Part shown: in pieces, positions 1 through 5,697 of the stretch
How the letters are laid out: each line of letters begins with the position of its first letter
Position numbering within the stretch: the stretch's first letter is position 1
From: Bordetella parapertussis
GTDB lineage: Bacteria; Pseudomonadota; Gammaproteobacteria; Burkholderiales; Burkholderiaceae_C
Assembly: GCA_945907335.1 (NCBI GenBank)
Contig: CAMDSU010000128.1
Span: 1-5,697, forward strand
Direction of reading: 5' to 3'
Length of the DNA stretch: 5,697 nucleotides
Notes under the pieces: generated by a model
The model's database searches: none
Told to the model about the DNA's origin: nothing
Seen by the model: only the letters and a program-made list of their open reading frames with translations
Made by a program: the position numbers and the translations under genes

Positions 1-1505
1 GTGGTGGTGGTCAGCACCAATGTACGCCCGCCCAAAGTACAAGCTACTTGCCAACTGAGCGAGGCCACTTGTTCGCTGTGCTGCGGGTCTTTGGGTGACA
101 CCATGCCGCGAGGCACATACAACCATGCCTGATTTTCATAATCGAACGGGCTTTGCACTTGCAGCACCTGTGCATTTTGCAAGCCGCAAGGCTCGGTGAA
201 CCAGCGCAATGTCGGGTCTGAACCCAAGGTGGCAGAAGTGAATATCCAACTGCGCGGCAGCGCTATGGGTTGCTCTTGTGCGTCAGGGACGGTAAGCACC
301 TGTGCGTCTAACAATTTGGACTGCACCACATCGGCAATGTCCAAGGGGGCCTCCATGCAGCGCATTTGTGCGCCTACATCCAACCAACGCACACTGCCCA
401 AGGCGCAGGGGTTAGAGAAGTAATCGATCAACCCCAGCACATCGCTCAAGCGTTCGTGCAGACGCTGGAAATCAGGCGCGGCGTCCATCACAAGGTCCAA
501 GGCATTTTGCAAAGCAGCAGCAGCCTGCGTCACATCGGCCAACGCCTCTTGCCAATCATGGGCATCAACGTCTTGTGGTTGCGCTTGGCTCCATCGCAGT
601 TTGGCATTGGCGGGTTGCTTGCCCACTACCAAGCGCCAATCGCGTATGGATTTTTCAAAGGCTGCGGTGACCACTTGCCAGTCCACCAAGCCACGGGCCA
701 ATTGCAAACCGGCAGTCAGCGTGTCACGCCCGAGGTCTAACAACTGGCTTGTGCCGAGTTGTTTGCCTAAAAACTGAATGCCGGTTTCATTGAGTTGGTG
801 GGCCTCGTCAAAAATCACCACCCGCACCGTGGGCAGTAACTCGGCCATGCCAGATTCGCGAACCGCCATGTCGGCAAAAAATAAATGGTGGTTGATCACC
901 ACCACATCTGCGGCCATGGCTTCGCGCCGGGCTTGATTGACATGGCAATCGCGCCAATGCGGACAGGGTGAACCCAAGCAGTTATCCCGGTTTGAGGTGA
1001 TCAAAGGGATCAGCGCAGACTGTTCATCCAAACTGGGCACCTCTGCCAAATCGCCGCTGCTGGTTGTTCTGGCCCATTGCTGCACCACAGCCAAGGTTTT
1101 GACCGCGTGCCGGTCTGGCAAGGTGGCGGAAGTCAAAGCAAGCTCTAAACGTTGCTGGCACAGGTAACTGCCTCGGCCTTTGAGCATGGCTAATTTCAAC
1201 GGCAGACCCAGCGCTTTGATAACGTCGGGAATATCGCGCGAGAACAATTGGTCTTGCAATGTTTTGGTTGCGGTCGACAGCAGAACGCGCTCTGAACTCA
1301 AAAGCGCTGGCACCAAATAAGCAAAAGTTTTACCCACGCCAGTGCCTGCCTCGACCACCAATGACCCACCCTTCTCAAGCGTTTCTGCCACGGCCAACGC
1401 CATGTCGGTTTGACCTTGGCGAGGCTGAAAAAAAGCTGTGGCTCTGGCCAGTGGACCGTGTGGTGTGAACATTTCGCGCACCACATCGCTTAGACGTTCA
1501 GTCAA
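1..1505 (-). CDS. yoaA: YoaA/DinG-family ATP-dependent DNA helicase with iron-sulfur cluster (3' end beyond window)
   Basis: Superfamily 2 helicase of the XPD/DinG group, expected to unwind DNA 5'->3' with ATP in the cytoplasm during repair or replication-fork processing. My translation gives 501 uninterrupted codons to the left edge. Seen: Walker A GTGVGKT (residues 54-60), a STATKTLQDQL block (77-87), cysteines 116, 176, 181 and 187 spaced like the four 4Fe-4S ligands of this family, VVVINHH (201-207), DEAH (233-236) and TSATL (423-427). The order and the text around Walker A (VVEAGTG) and the first cysteine (LKGRGSYLC) fit E. coli YoaA better than DinG. Family length is about 640-700 residues, so some 140-200 C-terminal residues, including the QxxGRxIR motif, lie outside. 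The start is TTG at 1505: the same frame has a stop 12 nt upstream and an AGGAG sits 5 nt before TTG. GTG at 1481 and ATG at 1472 are weaker alternatives. It follows the coiled-coil gene by 12 nt, so co-transcription is likely. Family assignment is firm; YoaA versus DinG is inference. Confidence 0.93.
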   Translation of the reverse strand, partial: MTERLSDVVREMFTPHGPLARATAFFQPRQGQTDMALAVAETLEKGGSLVVEAGTGVGKTFAYLVPALLSSERVLLSTATKTLQDQLFSRDIPDVIKALGLPLKLAMLKGRGSYLCQQRLELALTSATLPDRHAVKTLAVVQQWARTTSSGDLAEVPSLDEQSALIPLITSNRDNCLGSPCPHWRDCHVNQARREAMAADVVVINHHLFFADMAVRESGMAELLPTVRVVIFDEAHQLNETGIQFLGKQLGTSQLLDLGRDTLTAGLQLARGLVDWQVVTAAFEKSIRDWRLVVGKQPANAKLRWSQAQPQDVDAHDWQEALADVTQAAAALQNALDLVMDAAPDFQRLHERLSDVLGLIDYFSNPCALGSVRWLDVGAQMRCMEAPLDIADVVQSKLLDAQVLTVPDAQEQPIALPRSWIFTSATLGSDPTLRWFTEPCGLQNAQVLQVQSPFDYENQAWLYVPRGMVSPKDPQHSEQVASLSWQVACTLGGRTLVLTTT

Positions 1506-1510
1506 ACTAA

Positions 1511-1515
1511 CTCCT
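1511..1515 (-). promoter_or_regulatory. Ribosome binding site AGGAG deciding a TTG start
   Basis: On the minus strand AGGAG is followed by five bases (TTAGT) and then TTG at 1505-1503. It is the clearest Shine-Dalgarno sequence in the window. It lies just after the stop codon of the coiled-coil gene and supports the rare TTG start for the helicase over the internal GTG and ATG codons. Confidence 0.75.
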
Positions 1516-1517
1516 GG

Positions 1518-2213
1518 TCACCGCGGTATATCCGCTGGCTTAGGGGTGGGCAGGTCTTGCACATTGGGGTTTCGTTCGGCGGCTTCTTTTTCAACATTTT
1601 TTCTATGCTTGTCGGCTTCTTCTTGTTTGCGCAGGAGTTCAGCCCGTTTTTGGGCGGATTGCGCTGCTTTTTCTTCGTGATTGCGCCGACGCTCTTGCAG
1701 TTCTTGCAATCGCTGTTGGTATTTTTCTCGGTTGGCTTCACTTTCGAGTTGCTTGTCTAAGTGTTTTTCGTTTTTTTCAATGTTCTCTTGCAATTTATCG
1801 AGGTGAACATTGCGCTGCTCCATGCGATCTTCTTCATCCCGCAGTTGTTTTTCCTGGCTTTGTTTGTCTTCCAAGCGCAACAATGCTTTGTCGCCACGCT
1901 GTTTTCTGGCTGCGTTGTTGAGAACGGTTTCTTGACTGCGCAACTGGTTATCGCGCTTGATTTTCTCGTCCAAAGCGTCTTGCTTGCAACCATTGACTGC
2001 AAATTTTTGGTAGCACAACTTGAGAGCAGCACTGTACTGAGCGTCTGCCGCAGCGCGCTCTGCGCGAATGCGTTTTCGCTCTGCCTCGAGATCGAGTCCT
2101 TGCAACATGTCAGGACTGGCGGGTGTGGCACCAAGGGGCGCAGTAGGTTGCGCGGACGCATTGCCCGCCAACTGCACAAAACAACACAACAACAGATAAA
2201 GAAAGTATTTCAT
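1518..2213 (-). CDS. Exported coiled-coil protein of unknown function
   Basis: I do not recognise a named family. The 231-residue protein begins with a typical signal peptide: MKY, a hydrophobic core (residues 4-16), and an AxA-type site NASA|Q predicting cleavage after Ala21. The double cysteine in the core (10-11) does not make a convincing lipobox, so a soluble periplasmic protein is more likely than a lipoprotein. A Pro/Ala-rich linker (22-36) leads into charged helix rich in Glu, Lys, Arg and Gln, about 42-66 and 84-213, with long heptad-like stretches indicating coiled coil. Between them is CYQKFAVNGC with Cys67 and Cys76, the only cysteines of the mature protein, which could form a disulfide after export. 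The tail (216-231) is proline-rich. There is no LytM, OmpA-like or enzymatic motif. The ATG shares ATGA with the zapE stop and the Shine-Dalgarno is weak, so translation probably depends on zapE. Base composition is lower in GC than the neighbours, largely explained by Lys and Gln codons. The reading frame is well supported; the function is unknown. Confidence 0.85.
   Translation of the reverse strand: MKYFLYLLLCCFVQLAGNASAQPTAPLGATPASPDMLQGLDLEAERKRIRAERAAADAQYSAALKLCYQKFAVNGCKQDALDEKIKRDNQLRSQETVLNNAARKQRGDKALLRLEDKQSQEKQLRDEEDRMEQRNVHLDKLQENIEKNEKHLDKQLESEANREKYQQRLQELQERRRNHEEKAAQSAQKRAELLRKQEEADKHRKNVEKEAAERNPNVQDLPTPKPADIPR
2210..2213 (-). other. ATGA stop-start overlap between zapE and the coiled-coil gene
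   Basis: On the minus strand the four bases ATGA hold the start codon of the coiled-coil gene (2213-2211) and the TGA stop of zapE (2212-2210). No strong ribosome binding site precedes the ATG; the nearest candidate, GGTGG, is too far upstream. This arrangement usually means translational coupling by ribosome re-initiation. Confidence 0.85.
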
Positions 2214-3307
2214 GTGAGTGAAGTATCCACCAGTCTGCGACCCAACGTCAAAAATGCCCCAGATTGCATTTCACGCAGCCGGGAAGCGGTTCTTGGAAAC
2301 TCATGGGACATCGGTCCTTCGGTATACAAGGCTTCGGGCTCGACATCGGCTTGTATGACCAATTTAACGCGCCGGTCGTACAACACGTCTATCAACCAAG
2401 TGAAGCGCCGAGCTTCGGACGACATGCGAATCTCCATTTTCGGCACACCACTGAGGAACACGGTATGAAACTGGCTGGCTATTTCTAAAAAATCGTTTTG
2501 CGAGCGTGGCCCGCCGCATAACACCTTGAAATCAAACCAGACCATGCCACCGGCACGCCGTTTGGCCCACAGTTTTCTTTCCTCAATCATGAGCAAACCA
2601 TCTTGGTCGGGCGATTCGGCCAATCGATCAAAGGTCTGGTGCATCAGGGCTTCGGTGTGGGCGTCACAAGGCGTTAGATAAAGCTGCGCCTGCTCGAGCA
2701 TCCGTCCTCTGTAATCGGTGCCATTGTCCACATTGACCACTTCCATGGTGACATTGAGCAAGTCAATGGCGGGCAGTAACCGCTCGCGGTGCAAACCATC
2801 GGGGTACAGCTCATCAGGCTTGAAATTGGATGTGGTGACAAACCCAATGTCGTTGTGCTGCATGGCCACGAGCAATCGGTGCAAGATCATCGCATCGGTG
2901 ATATCAGCGATATGGAATTCGTCAAAACAAATCAACTTAAAGCGCTTGGCCATGCGAACACCAAGTGCATCCAGCGGGTTGACCGTTCCTTGCAAATCGC
3001 GCAGCTCGCGGTGCACTTCGCGCATGAACTCATGAAAATGCAAACGGGTTTTTCTCTCAATCGGTACCGCATTGAAAAAACAATCCATCAAAAAACTTTT
3101 GCCGCGCCCGACGCCGCCATACAAATACACGCCTTTGGGAATGTCCGGATGATTGATCAGCTTTTTTAAAGAATTGCCGCGTTTGTGTTTGTACTGCGTC
3201 CACTCGCTCGCACAAAGGTCTAAGGCTTGCACCGCACGCAACTGCGCCGGATCAGCCGCATAGCCTCGGGTTTTCAGTTCTTGCTGGTAAATATCGGAGA
3301 CTGACAT
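2210..3307 (-). CDS. zapE: Cell division protein ZapE (AFG1-family P-loop ATPase)
   Basis: AFG1/LACE1-type AAA-like ATPase. In E. coli ZapE binds FtsZ and affects Z-ring behaviour during stress; mitochondrial relatives act in inner-membrane protein quality control. Seen in the 365 residues: Walker A GGVGRGKS (64-71), the family motif LHFHEFM (89-95), Walker B LICFDEFH (125-132), a sensor-1 type TTSN (158-161), a following HRERLLP (173-179) that could supply an arginine finger, and the C-terminal block ARRFTWLIDVLYDR followed by LYTEG and HEFPRTASRL. Length matches E. coli ZapE (about 375), so the gene appears complete. The ATG at 3307 gives a normal family N-terminus although its Shine-Dalgarno is weak. 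The gene lies 50 nt after the CoA-transferase gene, with no hairpin terminator visible between them, and its stop overlaps the next start. Assignment is firm; a division role in this organism is transferred from E. coli. Confidence 0.96.
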   Translation of the reverse strand: MSVSDIYQQELKTRGYAADPAQLRAVQALDLCASEWTQYKHKRGNSLKKLINHPDIPKGVYLYGGVGRGKSFLMDCFFNAVPIERKTRLHFHEFMREVHRELRDLQGTVNPLDALGVRMAKRFKLICFDEFHIADITDAMILHRLLVAMQHNDIGFVTTSNFKPDELYPDGLHRERLLPAIDLLNVTMEVVNVDNGTDYRGRMLEQAQLYLTPCDAHTEALMHQTFDRLAESPDQDGLLMIEERKLWAKRRAGGMVWFDFKVLCGGPRSQNDFLEIASQFHTVFLSGVPKMEIRMSSEARRFTWLIDVLYDRRVKLVIQADVEPEALYTEGPMSHEFPRTASRLREMQSGAFLTLGRRLVDTSLT

Positions 3308-3357
3308 GGCTGGGCTGACTGCTTTAAGTAGGTGCTGCGGTGAATTAGAAAAACAAT

Positions 3358-4710
3358 TTACTGGCGAACGAAGGTAACACCATGGGGAATCAAGCGGTGT
3401 GCATAAGCCTCACGCAGCAAGGTTTCTCGGAAGTCCGGATGGGCAATAGAAATCAACGCCAGTGCGCGCTCGGGCACAGACTTTCCTTTCAAATTAACGA
3501 TGCCGTATTCGGTCACCACATACATCATGTCGGTGCGCGGTGTGGTCACCATATTGCCGGGTGTCAAAGACAAAGCAATACGGCTTTTGCGGTGTCCATT
3601 TTTTTCAAACGTGGACGACAGACACATGAAGGACTTCCCGCCTTCGGAGGCATACGCACCACGCACAAACTGCAATTGGCCACCGGTACCGCTGATGTGG
3701 CGAAAACCATCGGACTCTGAAGCGGCTTGCCCTTGCAAATCCATTTGCGTGGTGTTGTTGATGGCGACCACACGGTGGTTGCGCATGATGAGATGCGGCA
3801 AATTGGTGTCCGCCACCGGCAGGCATGCCATGTCGGGGTTGCGGTGCAAACTGTCGTAGTAAGCCTGCGAACCCAGCCCGAAAGAAAACGCCATCTTGCC
3901 GGTGTGCAATTGCTTGCGGGCATTGGTGATTTTGCCGGCATGGTAGAGCGCCATCATGCCTTCGGTCAGCATTTCAGAATGCACGCCCAAGTCTTTGGCG
4001 TTGCTGTGCAGCAGTTGTTCACACACGGCATTCGGCATGCCGCCAATACCAATTTGCAGACACGAGCCGTCTTCAATTTCGGCGGCGATCAATTTGCCAA
4101 CGGCTATGTCCACGTCTGACGCAGGCGGGTTTGGCAGCACAGGCGCGGGCTGGTTATCGCCTTCAATGATGAAGTCGACTTCGCTGATATGAACGCCGTT
4201 GTTGACGCCAAACACATAAGGCAGGCCATCGGTGATTTCCACCATCACCACGCGGGCGCGCTCGATGATGTCGCGGTGCCACAAATTGGCAGCACTGAAA
4301 TTGAAATAACCGTTTTCATCCATGCGACAGGTTTTCAATACAACGATGTCTACCGGCGGAATGAAACGTTGGTAGTAGTCGGGGATTTCACCTAAATTGA
4401 CTGGCAGGTAGTGCACCCGCCCCGCATCGTGCATTTTTCGGTCGTAGCCTGAGAAATGCATGCTGAACAAATGAAAGTGCTTGCCCTCAGGGTCTTGGTC
4501 CAGCACCGCACGCGGGCGCATGGTGATGCAAGAGCGGAACTTCACGTCCTGCAATTCGTCTTTGCGCAATGCCAACGCTTGGTCGAACACATCCGGTTGG
4601 CACAGGGTGGCGCCATAGTCAATCCACATGCCGGACTTGACCATGGCTGCGGCTTGTTCAGCTGAAATGGTTTGGGCAGCTTGCGAGGCTTGGCGCAAAG
4701 ACATGGTCAT
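3358..4710 (-). CDS. Acetyl-CoA hydrolase / family I CoA-transferase (4-hydroxybutyrate or butyrate CoA-transferase type)
   Basis: Family I CoA-transferase (COG0427 type), a cytoplasmic enzyme moving CoA between carboxylic acids through a glutamyl-CoA thioester; relatives are often annotated acetyl-CoA hydrolase. The 450 residues cover both halves of the fold. Seen: CoA/oxyanion loop GIGGMPNAV (221-229), LGVHSEM (241-247) with Glu246 as the expected catalytic glutamate, and the C-terminal block SGTGGQ (340-345) running into FVRGAY and GGKSF. These signatures and the length (about 430-450) fit Cat2 / 4-hydroxybutyrate CoA-transferase and butyryl-CoA:acetate CoA-transferase better than the ~500-residue succinyl-CoA:acetate enzymes (AarC/Ach1). 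The true acyl substrate cannot be read from sequence. Start: ATG at 4710 is the first of two in-frame ATGs two codons apart; neither has a strong Shine-Dalgarno, so Met3 is possible. The gene begins 27 nt after the lpdA stop, suggesting co-transcription, and both encode acyl-CoA metabolism. Confidence 0.92.
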   Translation of the reverse strand: MTMSLRQASQAAQTISAEQAAAMVKSGMWIDYGATLCQPDVFDQALALRKDELQDVKFRSCITMRPRAVLDQDPEGKHFHLFSMHFSGYDRKMHDAGRVHYLPVNLGEIPDYYQRFIPPVDIVVLKTCRMDENGYFNFSAANLWHRDIIERARVVMVEITDGLPYVFGVNNGVHISEVDFIIEGDNQPAPVLPNPPASDVDIAVGKLIAAEIEDGSCLQIGIGGMPNAVCEQLLHSNAKDLGVHSEMLTEGMMALYHAGKITNARKQLHTGKMAFSFGLGSQAYYDSLHRNPDMACLPVADTNLPHLIMRNHRVVAINNTTQMDLQGQAASESDGFRHISGTGGQLQFVRGAYASEGGKSFMCLSSTFEKNGHRKSRIALSLTPGNMVTTPRTDMMYVVTEYGIVNLKGKSVPERALALISIAHPDFRETLLREAYAHRLIPHGVTFVRQ

Positions 4711-4737
4711 TGACTCAAGTTACATCGATTGCAAGGC

Positions 4738-5697
4738 TTAAAAATTTAACGTTCTTTTGTCAACCGCCAGTGCAGCCTCTTTGGTGGACTCACTCAATGA
4801 CGGATGCGCATGACAAATACGCGCAATGTCCTCGGAGCTGGCTTTGAATGCCATGGCCACGGTCGCTTCAGAAATCAATTCACTGGCTTGCGGGCCGATG
4901 ATGTGCACGCCGAGTATTTCATCCGTTTTGGCGTCGGCCAGCATCTTCACCATGCCGGTGGTGTCGCCCAAGGCACGGGCGCGGCCATTGGCTAAAAAAG
5001 GGAATGTGCCAGACTTGTAAGCCACGCCGTCGGCTTTGAGTTGCTGTTCGGTGCGTCCGACCCAGGCGATTTCGGGGCTGGTGTAGATGACCCAAGGCAC
5101 CAAATTGAAATCCACATGGCCATGTTGACCGGCGATGCGCTCGGCCACCGCCACGCCCTCTTCTTCGGCCTTGTGCGCGAGCATGGGGCCACGCACCACG
5201 TCACCTACGGCCCACACACCCGGCAAAGCGGTTTTGCAATCGGCGTCCACCACAATCGCACCGCGCTCGTCGAGTTTCAAACCCACCGCTTCGACATTCA
5301 AACCGGTGGTGTTCGGCACCCTGCCGATGCTGATGATCAATTTGTCCACATCGAGTGTTTGCGCCTCGCCTTTGGCATTGGTGTAGCTCACGCTGACACC
5401 TTTTTTGCTGCTCTTGATATCGCCGACTTTCACACCGAGTTGGATATTCAAACCTTGCTTGTCGAAAATCTTTTTGGCCTCTTTGGCGATTTGCTCGTCC
5501 ACTGCCCCTAGGAAAGTGGGCAGGCCTTCCAAAATAGTGACTTCCGAGCCCAGTCGCCGCCAGACTGAGCCCATCTCTAAGCCAATGACACCTGAACCAA
5601 TCAAGGCCAGTTTTTTTGGCACTGCACCCACGCGCAACGCACCGTCATTAGAGAGGATGTTTTCTTCATCAAACGGCACGCCAGGCAATGCGCGTGC
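4738..5697 (-). CDS. lpdA: Dihydrolipoamide dehydrogenase, E3 subunit (5' end beyond window)
   Basis: FAD enzyme that reoxidises dihydrolipoyl groups of 2-oxoacid dehydrogenase complexes with NAD+. The reading frame is open to the right edge, giving 319 residues from [13 protein letters not shown] to a TAA stop. Seen, numbered in the fragment: NAD-binding GSGVIG (34-39), the end of the NAD domain SIGRVPNT (123-130), the FAD-contacting AVGD (163-166), and the C-terminal interface domain with HAHPSLSE (296-303), where His298 and Glu303 match the catalytic His-Glu pair of E3 enzymes. Family length is about 475, so roughly 155 N-terminal residues are missing, including the first FAD-binding loop and the redox CxxxxC. 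The sequence closely resembles the E3 that, in Burkholderiales, follows the 2-oxoglutarate dehydrogenase E1 and E2 genes, so odhA/sucA and odhB/sucB probably lie just upstream, to the right of the window. Assignment is firm; the partner complex is inferred. Confidence 0.97.
   Translation of the reverse strand, partial: ARALPGVPFDEENILSNDGALRVGAVPKKLALIGSGVIGLEMGSVWRRLGSEVTILEGLPTFLGAVDEQIAKEAKKIFDKQGLNIQLGVKVGDIKSSKKGVSVSYTNAKGEAQTLDVDKLIISIGRVPNTTGLNVEAVGLKLDERGAIVVDADCKTALPGVWAVGDVVRGPMLAHKAEEEGVAVAERIAGQHGHVDFNLVPWVIYTSPEIAWVGRTEQQLKADGVAYKSGTFPFLANGRARALGDTTGMVKMLADAKTDEILGVHIIGPQASELISEATVAMAFKASSEDIARICHAHPSLSESTKEAALAVDKRTLNF

Noticed and set aside
511..523. Short GCA repeat as a possible microsatellite
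   Set aside because: It has only about four units and simply encodes an alanine run in the variable middle of the helicase.
366..740. Plus-strand open frame of 124 codons near the left end
   Set aside because: It lies opposite the helicase gene, which I could translate without interruption from 1505 to the edge with its motifs in the right order.
1757..2179. Minus-strand open frame of 140 codons overlapping the coiled-coil gene in another frame
   Set aside because: It is a frame-shifted reading of the same DNA with many Ser and Cys residues and no start signal. The coiled-coil frame has a signal peptide and a coupled start.
1761..2468. Long plus-strand open frame (235 codons) with hydrophobic N-terminal stretches that could pass for a membrane protein
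   Set aside because: It is antisense to the coiled-coil gene and the end of zapE. The hydrophobic runs are the complement of Lys/Glu/Gln codons, and the minus-strand genes have clear motifs and coupling.
3308..3357. Possible terminator or promoter between the CoA-transferase and zapE
   Set aside because: The gap has an AT-rich half next to the CoA-transferase stop but no stem-loop followed by a T run, and no paired -35/-10 with proper spacing.
3564..3941. Minus-strand open frame of 125 codons inside the CoA-transferase
   Set aside because: It is an out-of-frame reading within a continuous, motif-bearing 450-residue gene.
5041..5511. Plus-strand open frame of 156 codons opposite lpdA
   Set aside because: It is antisense to a strongly conserved E3 coding sequence. 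Its His-rich, Asp-rich composition is typical of a shadow frame, and it resembles no protein I know.

Overview
The window reads as ordinary chromosomal DNA from a betaproteobacterium of the order Burkholderiales, most likely Comamonadaceae or a close relative. The basis is the close resemblance, from memory, of the dihydrolipoamide dehydrogenase and ZapE sequences to that family. Sampled lines run from about 40 to 62 % GC and suggest an average in the low-to-mid 50s. That is lower than most Comamonadaceae and would suit a moderate-GC freshwater lineage, but the genus cannot be fixed from here.

All five genes lie on the minus strand, so transcription runs from high to low coordinates. In that order they are: the C-terminal two thirds of a dihydrolipoamide dehydrogenase (lpdA, cut by the right edge); a complete family I CoA-transferase / acetyl-CoA hydrolase; a complete AFG1-family ATPase (zapE); a small, unrecognised, secreted coiled-coil protein; and the first ~500 codons of a YoaA/DinG-type iron-sulfur DNA helicase (cut by the left edge). 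The gaps are 27 nt, 50 nt, a 4-nt overlap and 12 nt. I see no convincing terminator or promoter in any of them, so the genes are probably read as one unit or as overlapping transcripts. No stretch above 50 bases lacks a gene. I see no tRNA, rRNA, insertion sequence, CRISPR array or long repeat.

The gene content is mixed. The E3 subunit of the 2-oxoacid dehydrogenases and the CoA-transferase both belong to acyl-CoA metabolism. ZapE is linked to cell division and the membrane, the coiled-coil protein is predicted to be exported, and the helicase belongs to DNA repair. Two features deserve a second look. One is the CoA-transferase between lpdA and zapE, which I recall as usually adjacent in this order. 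The other is the uncharacterised exported coiled-coil protein, whose start codon overlaps the zapE stop. I found no clear sign of a wholly new multi-gene system.
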